The notes under the pieces: generated by a model
Told to the model about the DNA's origin: nothing
The model's database searches: none
Seen by the model: the letters and a program-made list of their open reading frames with translations, nothing else
Position numbers and translations under genes: made by a program
Origin: Erythrobacter sp. EC-HK427
GTDB taxonomy: Bacteria > Pseudomonadota > Alphaproteobacteria > Sphingomonadales > Sphingomonadaceae
Assembly (NCBI RefSeq): GCF_902498745.1
Contig: NZ_LR701479.1
Span: forward strand, 810,292 to 874,291
Length of the DNA stretch: 64,000 bases
Direction: 5' to 3'
Shown here: piece after piece, positions 1-8,588 of the stretch
How the letters are laid out: each line of letters opens with the position of its first letter
Position numbering within the stretch: position 1 is the stretch's first letter

Positions 1-1
1 G

Positions 2-23
2 CCCCTCCCGCAGGCGGGAGGGG
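2..23. repeat. short perfect inverted repeat at window edge
   Basis: A 10-bp perfect stem (CCCCTCCCGC / GCGGGAGGGG) with a 2-nt AG loop lies just before the first usable flgI start codon. It resembles the C/G-rich hairpin repeats at 5.5 kb and 25.9-26.1 kb of this window. It may be an intergenic repeat unit or part of an N-terminal coding extension, because the flgI frame stays open through it. Confidence 0.6.
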
Positions 24-38
24 AGTGTTTGGGCAGCA

Positions 39-1115
39 TTGCTTTGCGTGCTGATGATTGTTGTTGCCACCCCAGCCGAAGCGCAGCGGGTGCGCGACCT
101 GGGCACGTTTGACGGTGTGCGGCCCAACCAGCTCACCGGCTACGGTATCGTCGTCGGGCTGGACGGAACGGGTGATGACAATTTCGAATATGTGACCGAA
201 GCCATGCGCGGCACCGCCGGGCGTATGGGGCTGACTTTGCCGCCGGGTGTCTCGCCAGGCCTGCGCAATGCCGCCGCCGTCATCATTACCGCCGAACTGC
301 CCGCTTTTGCCAAGCCGGGGCAGACCATTGACGTGACCGTCTCCACCATCGGCCGTGCGCGCTCCTTGCGCGGCGGATCGCTGGTGCTTGCCCCGCTGAT
401 CGGCGCGGACGGGCAGATTTACGCGATGGCGCAGGGCAATCTGGCGGTCGGTGGGCTCGGCGTATCGGGCCGCGATGGCTCGCAACTTACCGTCAATGTG
501 CCCACCGTGGGCCGCATTGCCGATGGCGCGACGGTGGAGCGCGATGTTGCCACCGGCTTTACCGACAATGGCGAATTGCGCTTCAACCTGCACAATGCCG
601 ATTTCCAGACGGCGGCGCGGATGCGCGATGCGATCAATGTCCGCTTCCCCGGCGCGGCGCGGATTATCGACGGAGTGACGCTTTCCATCGTCATGCCCTT
701 CGGCAGCGATGTGCGCTCGGAAATGATCGCCGAGATCGAGATGATCGAAGTGACCCCTGCCGAAAGCCCCGCGCGGGTGATCGTCAACAGCCGCACCGGG
801 ACTGTGGTGATCAACTCGGCGGTGAGGCTCTATCCCGCAGCGATCAGCCATGGCCGCTTGATCGTGCGGATCAATGAAGACCCCGCGATCATCCAGCCCG
901 CACCCTTCTCCCGCGGCGTCACCGCGCAAGAGGAAGCGAGCGAAATCACGCTGGAGGAAGAAGGCAGCCGCGTCGCGTTGATGCAGGGCGGAGCGAACCT
1001 GTCCGAAGTGGTCGACGCGCTCAATATGCTGGGCGTGGGCGCTTCCGATCTGGTGGTCATTCTCGAAGCCTTGAAGCAGGCGGGCGCCTTGCAGGCGGAA
1101 ATGGTGGTGCTGTGA
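39..1115 (+). CDS. flgI: flagellar P-ring protein FlgI (5' end uncertain)
   Basis: FlgI forms the P ring around the flagellar rod in the peptidoglycan layer. The mature part opens with the family signature LTGYGIVVGLDGTGD (residues 32-46), and 358 aa is close to the usual length of about 365. The first start codon in frame is TTG, which leaves only a 15-residue hydrophobic leader ending AEA before QRV. The frame is open to the window edge and reads R-R-R-E ahead of the hydrophobic stretch, so the real start and the signal-peptide n-region may lie further left. The stop overlaps the GTG start of flgJ, which implies co-translation. Confidence 0.93.
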   Translation: MLCVLMIVVATPAEAQRVRDLGTFDGVRPNQLTGYGIVVGLDGTGDDNFEYVTEAMRGTAGRMGLTLPPGVSPGLRNAAAVIITAELPAFAKPGQTIDVTVSTIGRARSLRGGSLVLAPLIGADGQIYAMAQGNLAVGGLGVSGRDGSQLTVNVPTVGRIADGATVERDVATGFTDNGELRFNLHNADFQTAARMRDAINVRFPGAARIIDGVTLSIVMPFGSDVRSEMIAEIEMIEVTPAESPARVIVNSRTGTVVINSAVRLYPAAISHGRLIVRINEDPAIIQPAPFSRGVTAQEEASEITLEEEGSRVALMQGGANLSEVVDALNMLGVGASDLVVILEALKQAGALQAEMVVL

Positions 1116-1432
1116 CCCCGATTGCCGCCCCTACCCCGCTTGCGCCAAGCTCTGCCAGCGCCCAGCCCGCCAGCATCCAGACCGCCACCAGCGAGCTGCG
1201 CGAGGCGGCAGAGGCGTTTGAAGCGATCTTCATCCGCCAATTGCTTGCGAGCGCGCGGGCGGCCAATTTCGGCGGTGAGCCGCTGCTGGGCGGCCCCGGC
1301 CTCGAACAGTTTACCGCGATGCGCGACGAACACTTCGCCGACATCGCGTCGCAAGCGGGTGCCTTCCGCTTGGCCGACGCTATCGAACGGCAGCTTTCTG
1401 CCTTCGTCCATCACGGGGAGGCCGGGCCATGA
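1112..1432 (+). CDS. flgJ: FlgJ-type rod-binding protein, muramidase domain absent
   Basis: This 106-aa protein consists only of the rod-binding (rod-cap) domain at about residues 27-95, with the core EAAEAFEAIFIRQLLASA. The C-terminal peptidoglycan hydrolase of enterobacterial FlgJ (about 315 aa in total) is missing, as is common in alphaproteobacteria, where a separate lytic enzyme opens the wall. The GTG start overlaps the flgI stop as GTGA, and the stop is overlapped by flgK. Position between flgI and flgK supports the call. Confidence 0.85.
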   Translation: MTPIAAPTPLAPSSASAQPASIQTATSELREAAEAFEAIFIRQLLASARAANFGGEPLLGGPGLEQFTAMRDEHFADIASQAGAFRLADAIERQLSAFVHHGEAGP

Positions 1433-2757
1433 TGGCGATGCTCCAGATCGGCAAGTCCGGGGTGATGACCGCGCGCGCCGCGCTCGACACCACCGCTCAG
1501 AACATCGCCAATGCCGGGAACGAGGATTACGCCCGCCGTTCGGTGACGGTGGAGGAAGTCGCCACCAGCGGGCAGATTGGCCGCCAGGGCGGCTCTGCCC
1601 TTGCCGGGGTGCGCGTGGCCGAAATCAGCCGTTCGACTTCGATTTTCCTGCAAAGCGAAGCGCGCCGCAGCGCCGCCGATCTGGCGCGCGCCGATGCCGA
1701 ACTCGTGGGGCTGCGCAACGCCGAAACCGCGGTCGAGCAATCGGGGCTTTACGCCTCCATCGTCGACTTCGAAGCCGCACTGTCGCGCCTCGCCACCGAT
1801 CCGCTGGGCGGGGCCTTGCGCAATGCGGTGGTGGAGGAAGCGCGCCGCGTAGCACAGACCTTCCAAGTGGCAGACAACAGCCTCGGTATCGCAGAGGCGG
1901 AAATCCGCTTCGAAACCGAAGGCGCCGCTACCCTTGTCAATGTGCTCGCTGCCGATCTGGCGCGCACCAATACCGGCATTGCCCGCGCATTGCCGGGAAG
2001 TTCCAACATGGCCGTGCTGCTCGACCAGCGCGATGCTTTGCTGCAAGACCTGACCGGGCTGACCGGCGGCGCAAGCAGTTTCGACAGTCTTGGCCGCGCC
2101 ATTGTGCGGCTGGACGGGCGCGAGCTGGTGGCGGGCAGCCAGGCCTTCGCTTTCACCGCCACCGAGCAAGCCGATGGCAGCTTCGCCTTTGCGGTCGATG
2201 GAGCCGGCGTCGCGCTCGCATCGGGCACGCTGCTGGGCCGCTCGCAGGCTGGTGCAGCGGTCAACGCTGCGCGTGCCGGGCTCGATGCGCTCGCTAGCGG
2301 GTTCGCGACGCTCGCCAATGACGCGCAGGCCAGCGGCACCGCCAGGGATGGCAGCCCGGGTGCGCCGATGTTCAGCGGCAGCACGGCGGGCACGATCACC
2401 ATGGTGCTGGCAAATGGAGACGCGCTGGCGACCGCGCCTGCCGGTGCCGCAGCGGGCAGCCGCGATATCGGCAATCTGCAGGCTTTGCGCGATGCGCTTG
2501 CCAATGGCGGGCCTGCCGCGCAAACCGACGCGCTGCTCTACGGCCTGTCCAGCGCGATCAGTACCCGCAGCGCCACACGCGACGCGCTGCGCACCATTGC
2601 CGACACCGCGCAAACCGCGCTGAGCGCCGAAACCGGCGTCGACCTCGATCAGGAGGCGGCCAATCTCGTCCGCTTGCAGCAGGCGTTTGAAGCCAATGGC
2701 CGCGTGATCCAGGTCGCAGCGGATATTTTCGACACATTGCTGGGAATGGGCCGATGA
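1429..2757 (+). CDS. flgK: flagellar hook-associated protein 1 FlgK
   Basis: FlgK is the first hook-filament junction protein, secreted through the flagellar export apparatus. Residues 5-40 carry the N-terminal rod/hook family helix with TAQNIANAGNEDYARRSV, and the C-terminus ends in the matching helical segment (LVRLQQAFEANGRVIQVA). At 442 aa it is shorter than the 547-aa enterobacterial protein, the loss being in the variable middle. The start ATG overlaps the flgJ stop by 4 nt, and flgL starts inside its stop codon region. Confidence 0.93.
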   Translation: MMAMLQIGKSGVMTARAALDTTAQNIANAGNEDYARRSVTVEEVATSGQIGRQGGSALAGVRVAEISRSTSIFLQSEARRSAADLARADAELVGLRNAETAVEQSGLYASIVDFEAALSRLATDPLGGALRNAVVEEARRVAQTFQVADNSLGIAEAEIRFETEGAATLVNVLAADLARTNTGIARALPGSSNMAVLLDQRDALLQDLTGLTGGASSFDSLGRAIVRLDGRELVAGSQAFAFTATEQADGSFAFAVDGAGVALASGTLLGRSQAGAAVNAARAGLDALASGFATLANDAQASGTARDGSPGAPMFSGSTAGTITMVLANGDALATAPAGAAAGSRDIGNLQALRDALANGGPAAQTDALLYGLSSAISTRSATRDALRTIADTAQTALSAETGVDLDQEAANLVRLQQAFEANGRVIQVAADIFDTLLGMGR

Positions 2758-3668
2758 CCGCGATCACCAATTCGAGCCTCGCCTTTTACCGCCGCTCGCA
2801 GGCCCAGATGGGCGATCTGCGCGCGCAGGCCGAGAATTTGCAAGGCCAGCTGTCGAGTGGCGAGCGGTTGGCGCGTTCGTCGGACGATCCCGCCGCCGCC
2901 TCGCGCTTGCGGCTGCTCGGCCGGATGGAGCAGCTTGCCACTATCGATGCCGAGAATGCCCGGCGCACGGCGGAGGATCTGGATCTGGCAGGAAGCGCGC
3001 TCGAAAGCATCGGGGCCGACCTGATCCGCGCGCGCGAACTCGCCATCTGGGCAGGCAGCAACACGCTGGGCGACGAGCAGCGCCGCGCTATTGCCGATGA
3101 AATCGACCAATTGCGCCAGAACATCCTCGCGCTGGCCAATAGTCCGGGCAGCAGCGGCGATCCGCTGTTCGGCGGCCAGTCGGACAGCGCGCCTTACGTG
3201 ACCGACGCCAGCGGCGCGATCGTCTATACCGGCACCGCGCAGGCAGACGTGATCGACCTAGGGCCGGGGCAAAGCGTCGTGCGCGGGCTGACCGGGCCGG
3301 AATTCCTCGCCTTTACCGTGGGCGGCACGCCCACCGACGCCTTCGCTTATTTTGCCACGCTTGCCGAAACCATCCGCACCGCCGCCGATCCGGCCACTGC
3401 CGCGCGGGACGCGCTTGGCGGGCTCGACAGCGCGCTTGACACGCTGACCCGCGCGCAGACGATAGCGGGCGCACGCATTGCCTGGCTCGATGTGGTGCAG
3501 GAACGCCAGCTCGACCAGTCGCTCACCCGCAACCAGCAAATCGCCGATACGGGAGGAGTCGAGTTCGCCTCCACCATCGCCGAATTGCAGCAAATGCTAA
3601 CCGTGCTGGAAGCCAGCCAGGCCAGCTTTGCCCGCCTCTCCAATCTCAGCCTGTTCAACCAGATCTGA
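2754..3668 (+). CDS. flgL: flagellar hook-associated protein 3 FlgL
   Basis: FlgL is the second hook-filament junction protein. The N-terminal flagellin-like helix includes LQGQLSSGERLARSSDDPAA (about residues 30-49), and the C-terminus ends LSNLSLFNQI, the flagellin-type D0 helix. Length (304 aa) is typical. The start overlaps the flgK stop (ATGA). Together with flgK it closes the hook-to-filament set; motA follows after 30 nt. Confidence 0.92.
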   Translation: MTAITNSSLAFYRRSQAQMGDLRAQAENLQGQLSSGERLARSSDDPAAASRLRLLGRMEQLATIDAENARRTAEDLDLAGSALESIGADLIRARELAIWAGSNTLGDEQRRAIADEIDQLRQNILALANSPGSSGDPLFGGQSDSAPYVTDASGAIVYTGTAQADVIDLGPGQSVVRGLTGPEFLAFTVGGTPTDAFAYFATLAETIRTAADPATAARDALGGLDSALDTLTRAQTIAGARIAWLDVVQERQLDQSLTRNQQIADTGGVEFASTIAELQQMLTVLEASQASFARLSNLSLFNQI

Positions 3669-3698
3669 TTCTTTCAGCCAGTATAGGGACCTGCAACC

Positions 3699-4562
3699 AT
3701 GTTCGCCGCAATTGGCATAGTCATTCTGCTCGTAATGGTGTTCGGCGGCTTCTTGCTGGCGGGCGGTTCGCTTGGCCCGATCATGGCGGCGCTGCCGTTT
3801 GAAATGATCATCATTGGTGGCGCCGCCATCGGCGCGACGGTGATCGGCAATTCGATGCACGAGATCAAATTGCTCGGCGCCGGTGTGAAGGCGATTTTCA
3901 AAGGCCCGCGCTATTCCGACCAGGACCATATCGACGCCATCGCCCTGTCGAGCAAGCTGATGCGGATGCTCAAGACCGAAGGGCCGGTCGCGCTGGAGAG
4001 CCATGTCACCAACCCGCAAGAATCGACGATTTTCGCCGAATATCCCAATATCCTTGCCGACACAGCGCTGACCGGCCTGATCGCCGACACGCTGACGCTG
4101 ATCGTGGTGTCCTCCGGCTCGCTCGACACCCATGCGGTGGAAGATGTGATGGACAATGCCATCAAGACGCAGCTGCACGAGATGAACGAGCCTGCACACA
4201 CGCTGCAATCGCTGGCCGATGCTCTGCCTGCGCTGGGAATCGTTGCTGCCGTGCTGGGCGTTATCAAAACCATGGGTTCGATCAACGAACCGCCCGAAGT
4301 GCTGGGCAAGATGATCGGCGGGGCTTTGGTGGGCACCTTTCTCGGCGTTTTGCTGGCCTACGGTCTTGCCGCGCCAATGGCGTCGCGTCTGAAGCAAGTG
4401 ATCGCGCATGATGCGCAGATTTTCCATTCGGTGAAGCAGGTGATGATCGCCTCGCTCCACGGCTATCCGCAGGCGCTGGTGGTCGAAAGCGCGCGCTCGG
4501 GCCTGCCGCCGGCGCACCGCCCCAGCCTGACCGATCTGCTCGACGCACTGCGGGGCAAGTAA
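3699..4562 (+). CDS. motA: flagellar motor stator protein MotA
   Basis: MotA is the proton-channel stator subunit. It has the four-TM layout: TM1 and TM2 at about residues 5-50, and TM3-TM4 at about 170-230. The conserved proline-containing TM3 stretch ALPALGIVAAVLGVIKTM and the large cytoplasmic loop between TM2 and TM3 are present. At 287 aa it matches the family. The motB ATG begins directly after its TAA stop, with no spacer. A short 30-nt gap separates it from flgL, so it probably shares the flg transcript. Confidence 0.95.
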   Translation: MFAAIGIVILLVMVFGGFLLAGGSLGPIMAALPFEMIIIGGAAIGATVIGNSMHEIKLLGAGVKAIFKGPRYSDQDHIDAIALSSKLMRMLKTEGPVALESHVTNPQESTIFAEYPNILADTALTGLIADTLTLIVVSSGSLDTHAVEDVMDNAIKTQLHEMNEPAHTLQSLADALPALGIVAAVLGVIKTMGSINEPPEVLGKMIGGALVGTFLGVLLAYGLAAPMASRLKQVIAHDAQIFHSVKQVMIASLHGYPQALVVESARSGLPPAHRPSLTDLLDALRGK

Positions 4563-5432
4563 ATGGCGACGAACCCGGTTCCGATAGAAGCGCTGGAAGC
4601 GCCCGCGCCGCCCGCACCGATTGCTCCGATCATCGTCAAAAAGGTGATCGTCGAAGGCGGCGGGCACCATGGCGGCGCGTGGAAAGTGGCCTATGCCGAT
4701 TTCGTGACCGCGATGATGGCGTTTTTCCTGTTGCTCTGGCTGCTCGGTGCGACGACCGAAGACCAGCGCAAGGGGCTGGCCGACTATTTCACGCCCACGC
4801 TGGTGCAGTACCGGCAGGAAAGTGCCGGATCAGACGGGATGCTGGGCGGCTCCTCGCTGGTCGATCCCGACAATTACCCGCATGGCGCAACGCAAACAGG
4901 CACGCAGAGCATCACCATTCCGCGCGATACCGAAGGCGGCGCGCAGGAAGGCGGCGCGCCCGAGGCGGAACGACGGCGGCAGGCCATTACCGAGGCGATC
5001 CGCGAGCGCATGGAAGCGGCTGACCGGATGCGGCGGCTGGTGCGGCAAGTGCGGGTGATCCGCACGCCCGAAGGTATCCGCATCGATCTGGTCGATGATG
5101 CCGAGTTTTCGATGTTCCACCTCTCCTCCACCGTGCTGGTGCCCGAAGCGCGCGAGCTGCTGGGCATTGTCGCAGAGGCCGTGGGCGAACAGAGCGGCCA
5201 GCTGGTTGTGCGCGGGCATACCGACGCGCTGCCCTGGCGCGATGCGCGCAGCACCAACAATTGGACGCTCTCCACCGGCCGGGCCGAGGCGACACGGCAG
5301 GAAATGATCCTACAAGGCCTCCCCGCCGCCCGCTTCGACCGCATCGAAGGCGTCGCCGACCGCGAACTGCTGATCGCCGACGACCCGGTCGATCCCCGCA
5401 ACCGCCGGATTTCGATCCTGCTGCTGGATTGA
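4563..5432 (+). CDS. motB: flagellar motor stator protein MotB
   Basis: MotB pairs with MotA and anchors the stator to peptidoglycan. After a proline-rich cytoplasmic N-terminus comes the family signature GAWKVAYADFVTAMMAFFLL (residues 38-57), with D46 as the proton-carrying aspartate in the single TM. The C-terminal OmpA-like domain (about residues 170-289) contains VVRGHTDALPWRDA. Length 289 aa is typical. It ends the rightward flg-mot run; a repeat-bearing gap follows. Confidence 0.95.
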   Translation: MATNPVPIEALEAPAPPAPIAPIIVKKVIVEGGGHHGGAWKVAYADFVTAMMAFFLLLWLLGATTEDQRKGLADYFTPTLVQYRQESAGSDGMLGGSSLVDPDNYPHGATQTGTQSITIPRDTEGGAQEGGAPEAERRRQAITEAIRERMEAADRMRRLVRQVRVIRTPEGIRIDLVDDAEFSMFHLSSTVLVPEARELLGIVAEAVGEQSGQLVVRGHTDALPWRDARSTNNWTLSTGRAEATRQEMILQGLPAARFDRIEGVADRELLIADDPVDPRNRRISILLLD

Positions 5433-5810
5433 GTTGACCGGGTGAGGCCAAGGCCACGCCCTTCCGCATCATCGCGAACACGAAAAGGCATTCAGCGCGC
5501 AGTCGAGCTGATTAGCGCCCCTCCTCCCCTCCCCGTGGGGAGGCGCCGGGGTGGGGGTGCGGCCTCCGCACCGTCGCGCTCCGCTCGCATCGCCGTACCT
5601 CCATCCCAACCCTTCCCCAAGGGGGAAGGGCTAGCCTGCTTGCCAAAGAAAGCGCGGTCACTCGATCAATCGCGTTGGCAAGAGATCTGGCAGAGCCAAG
5701 CATCAAAGCAAAACAAGACACTTGCCGGGACGCACCCAGCGGTTTGCAATACGCCAGTAGCACCTTCACACCCCCCACCCCCACCCCCCATGCACACAGC
5801 ACACACCAAA
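5433..5810. repeat. non-coding gap between motB and fliC with C/G-rich hairpin repeats
   Basis: No credible gene is seen here. The gap holds at least two strong hairpins: CCTCCCC-gt-GGGGAGG at 5528-5543 and CCCTTCCCC-aag-GGGGAAGGG at 5610-5630, joined by C/G-rich sequence. They look like the dispersed palindromic intergenic repeats common in sphingomonads. A C-rich run (ACCCCCCACCCCC) lies at about 5769-5790. The strand composition differs from flanking genes. Function is unknown; they could act in transcript ends or simply be mobile repeat remnants. Confidence 0.6.
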
Positions 5811-5838
5811 GCGGCCCGGAACCGAAGTTCCGGGCCGC
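5811..5838 (-). terminator. intrinsic terminator of fliC
   Basis: A perfect 12-bp stem (GCGGCCCGGAAC / GTTCCGGGCCGC) with a 4-nt loop lies 49 bases beyond the fliC stop. Read on the minus strand it is followed by TTTGGTG, a short U-tract. Placement and strength fit a Rho-independent terminator for the highly expressed flagellin transcript. Confidence 0.8.
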
Positions 5839-5886
5839 CCAGGTTGCGACCGCGAGGGCACGCGGATCGCCTTGGGGGACGTGGTC

Positions 5887-6705
5887 TTACCGCAGCAGCG
5901 ACAGCACGTTTTGCTGGCTCTGGTTCGCCTGGGCGAGCATCGCGGTCGAAGCCTGGCTGAGGATCTGCGCCTTGGCGAGCGCGGTCGTTTCGGCCGTGTA
6001 GTCGGTGTCCATGATCCGCGAACGCGCGTCAGCAAGGTTCGTCGAGTTCGTGGTCAGGTTGTTGATCGCCGATTCCAGACGGTTCTGGCCGGCACCCAGC
6101 GTTGCGCGGGTGGCGCTGATATCATCGAGCGCATTGTCGACATTGGTGATCGTCGTCGCCGCAGCCGTGGTGCTCGTCACATCCAGCGCGGTGGCGGTCA
6201 GATTGGTGCCGTCAATGCCGACGCTGGTGAGATCGACCGTGTTGGTCGCGTCGGTGGCGATCGTCACCGTTACATCGGTGCCCGCCGTGGTGCTGAACAG
6301 CGTCACGCCGTTGAACTCGGTATTGGCGAGAATGTCGCTGATCTGCGCCTGCAGCTCGTCGACTTCGGCATCCATATAGGCACGGTCATTGGTGGAGTAG
6401 GTATCCGTCTTCGACTGCACCGCCAGTTCGCGCACACGCTGCAGCATGTTGCTGACTTCGTCGAGCGCGCCTTCAGCGGTCTGTGCGAGGGCAATGCCGT
6501 CATTGGCGTTGCGGATGCCCTGGCGCATGGCGCGGACATCGGCGGTCATGGTGGTGGCAATGGCGAGGCCGGCGGCATCGTCCGATGCGCCATTGATGCG
6601 CTTGCCGGTGGACAGACGCTCCATCGCGACCGACTGCATACGGTCGGCCATGGTGGAGGCGTTCGAGGCGCGCAGGGCGCTGATATTGGTGTTGATGACG
6701 GTCAT
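5887..6705 (-). CDS. fliC: flagellin FliC
   Basis: Flagellin, the filament subunit, is 272 aa from the ATG at 6705. The start is chosen because MTVINTNISALRASNAST is the canonical flagellin N-terminus and AGGAAA lies 6 nt upstream; a longer open frame upstream has no family match. N-terminal (residues 1-140) and C-terminal (about 190-272, ending SQQNVLSLLR) D0/D1 helices are complete. The hypervariable middle is only a short Thr/Ala/Val-rich stretch, typical of compact alphaproteobacterial flagellins. The gene is oriented against the surrounding cluster and is followed by its own terminator. No flaF or flbT is adjacent. Confidence 0.96.
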   Translation of the reverse strand: MTVINTNISALRASNASTMADRMQSVAMERLSTGKRINGASDDAAGLAIATTMTADVRAMRQGIRNANDGIALAQTAEGALDEVSNMLQRVRELAVQSKTDTYSTNDRAYMDAEVDELQAQISDILANTEFNGVTLFSTTAGTDVTVTIATDATNTVDLTSVGIDGTNLTATALDVTSTTAAATTITNVDNALDDISATRATLGAGQNRLESAINNLTTNSTNLADARSRIMDTDYTAETTALAKAQILSQASTAMLAQANQSQQNVLSLLR

Positions 6706-6936
6706 GGTGTTTCCTGATCCTCTGTAAAGGGTGACAACAAGTCTTCGATCAGCCGCCGCCGGAACCAAGCGGTTGCGGGCGGCTGCCACCAAGAAGAGCG
6801 GCGCCTCCCAGCGATCTTTAAGTGCCCGAAAAAGCGTCCCGGAGGCGGGCCTAGGTAGTTCTCCGGGGCCTTAAGTTTTCCCTTTCTTGGCCGTGGCGGG
6901 GGGAAAAGCCCTGCAACAGGTTAAAGCGAGGGCAAA
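6706..6936. promoter_or_regulatory. divergent control region between fliC and the sigma-54-type activator gene
   Basis: This 231-bp region must contain the leftward fliC promoter and the rightward promoter of the activator gene. Ribosome-binding sites are clear on both sides: AGGAAA before fliC and GCGAGGG before 6937. I found no perfect -24/-12 (GG-N10-GC) element. The best plus-strand candidate has GG at 6901 and GC at 6913 but a poor -24 hexamer, so promoter class is left open. Confidence 0.5.
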
Positions 6937-8220
6937 ATGACGGGTCTTGTGATCAGTGACACGGCGAAGAAAAACCATCCGGGCCTTACCGCCTATGCCG
7001 CCCGCGTGGCCGGATCGCTGCCCGGCGCGGCGGATATCCACATTGTCACACCGCAGGATGCGGTGCCGCCCGCGAAGGGCGCGCGGCGGCTTATCGAGCT
7101 GCATGATTGCGAACACGGCGCGATCCTGCCCATTGGCAAAGACAAGCTGCGCATCGCCACCTCGCCGCGCACCGAGCGCGCCGCGCACGCCGCGCTCATC
7201 GCCGCCTCGGTGCGGCCCGGCGATCCGGTGGCGGCCGACAGCGGCACCATCGCCATGCTGCATCTTGCCGACCGGGTCGCGCAGAGCGAAATCCCCGTGG
7301 TGATCGAAGGGCCGACCGGCACCGGCAAGGAAGTCATCGCCCGCTACATCCACAACCGCAGCAGCCGCGCCGATGGGCCGTTCATTGCGCTCAATTGCGC
7401 TGCCGTTCCCGAATCCATGCTGGAAGCGATGCTGTTCGGCCACCGCAAGGGCGCGTTCACCGGCGCGTCCGAGGCAGCCGAGGGCTTCTTTCGCGCCGCC
7501 GACAAAGGCACGCTGCTGCTCGACGAACTGGGCGAAATGCCGCTCGGCCTGCAAGCCAAGCTGCTGCGGGTGTTGCAGGAAGGCGAAGTCGTGCCTTTGG
7601 GCGCGACCAAGCCGATCCCTGTCGATGTCCGCATCATCGCCTGCACCAATCGCGATCTGCGGCGCGAGATCGAGGACGGCCGCTTCCGCGAAGACCTGTA
7701 TTTCCGCCTCAATGTCTTTTCGCTGCAACTGGAAGCGCTGCGGGTGCGCACCGACGATATCGCCCCCATCGCCTTTGCCATGCTGCTGCGCCACGCACCC
7801 GATCCCGCGCGCATTCCGTGGCTGCACAGCAGCGCGCTCGCCAAGCTGGAGCGGCATAGCTGGCCGGGCAATGTGCGCGAGATGGAGAATGTCATCCGCC
7901 GCGCGCTGGTAATGGCGGGGCCGGACGAGCAGATTACCGCGCAGCACATATTGTTCGACAATGCCGTGCGCGCGATCCCCGACGAACACACCCGCACAGA
8001 GGCGCTGGCAGCAGAAATCCGCCTCGGCAGGATCGGCAAGAGCCGTCTTACAGAAGTGGCGCGACAGTCCGAAGCCAAGGCCATTCTGCAGGCGCTGGCG
8101 GACAATGGCGGTAACCGGCAGTCGACCGCGCGCACTTTGGGCATTTCCGAACGCACTTTGCGCTACCGGCTGGCTGAAATGCGCGATGCCGGATTGGCGA
8201 TGGCCGGAGGCGCACGATGA
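6937..8220 (+). CDS. sigma-54-dependent flagellar transcriptional activator (FlbD/FleQ-like)
   Basis: This is a 427-aa enhancer-binding protein. The AAA+ domain has Walker A GPTGTGKE (125-132), the sigma-54 contact loop GAFTGA (172-177) and Walker B LLLDE (193-197). A Fis-type helix-turn-helix lies at the C-terminus (GNRQSTARTLGISERTLRYR). The first 115 residues are unlike a normal receiver: no acid-pocket and phospho-Asp pattern is visible, so activity may be phosphorylation-independent or controlled by a partner. Its location between fliC and fliE, with its stop overlapping fliE by 4 nt, indicates a class II flagellar regulator. FlbD is the nearest alphaproteobacterial analogue. Confidence 0.88.
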   Translation: MTGLVISDTAKKNHPGLTAYAARVAGSLPGAADIHIVTPQDAVPPAKGARRLIELHDCEHGAILPIGKDKLRIATSPRTERAAHAALIAASVRPGDPVAADSGTIAMLHLADRVAQSEIPVVIEGPTGTGKEVIARYIHNRSSRADGPFIALNCAAVPESMLEAMLFGHRKGAFTGASEAAEGFFRAADKGTLLLDELGEMPLGLQAKLLRVLQEGEVVPLGATKPIPVDVRIIACTNRDLRREIEDGRFREDLYFRLNVFSLQLEALRVRTDDIAPIAFAMLLRHAPDPARIPWLHSSALAKLERHSWPGNVREMENVIRRALVMAGPDEQITAQHILFDNAVRAIPDEHTRTEALAAEIRLGRIGKSRLTEVARQSEAKAILQALADNGGNRQSTARTLGISERTLRYRLAEMRDAGLAMAGGAR

Positions 8221-8585
8221 ACCCTGTTTCCGGCCATGGCGCGGGCGGATTGCAGCAAGTGCTTTCGCTGCGTCAGCAAGTGCTCGAACAATCCGCAGCC
8301 TTGCGCGAATTGCGCGAGGCCGGTGCGCCCGCCTCGGGTGTCGCCGCACCCGCGCAGCCTGCGGGCGGCGGCTTTGCGGCAACGCTGGAAAACGCGCTCG
8401 ATCAGGTGAATGCCTCACAAGCGCGCTCTTCCGAACTCTCCGCCGCCTATGAACGCGGCGAAGTGACCGACATCGCGCAAGTGATGATGGCGCGGCAGGA
8501 ATCAGGCGTGGCCTTCGAAGCAACGCTGCAAATGCGCAACAAACTGCTTTCCGCCTATCAAGAAATCATGCGGATGGGAGTGTAA
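8217..8585 (+). CDS. fliE: flagellar hook-basal body protein FliE
   Basis: FliE links the MS ring to the proximal rod. The C-terminal half carries the family core: ENALDQVNASQARSSELSAAY, then a gap, then VMMARQESGVAFEATLQMRN and a final AYQEIMRMGV. The 122-aa length is typical. The ATG overlaps the stop of the activator gene (ATGA), and fliF starts 3 nt after its stop, so it opens the basal-body operon. Confidence 0.93.
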   Translation: MNPVSGHGAGGLQQVLSLRQQVLEQSAALRELREAGAPASGVAAPAQPAGGGFAATLENALDQVNASQARSSELSAAYERGEVTDIAQVMMARQESGVAFEATLQMRNKLLSAYQEIMRMGV

Positions 8586-8588
8586 CCG

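Noticed and set aside
6890-6916. Possible -24/-12 (sigma-54) promoter before the activator gene
   Set aside because: GG and GC have the right spacing, but the hexamer around GG is GGGGAA rather than TGGCAC; too weak to call.
6871-8523. 550-codon open frame on the minus strand opposite the sigma-54-type activator
   Set aside because: Arg/His/Gln-rich translation with no family features; a typical antisense shadow in GC-rich DNA, while the plus strand has complete AAA+ motifs.
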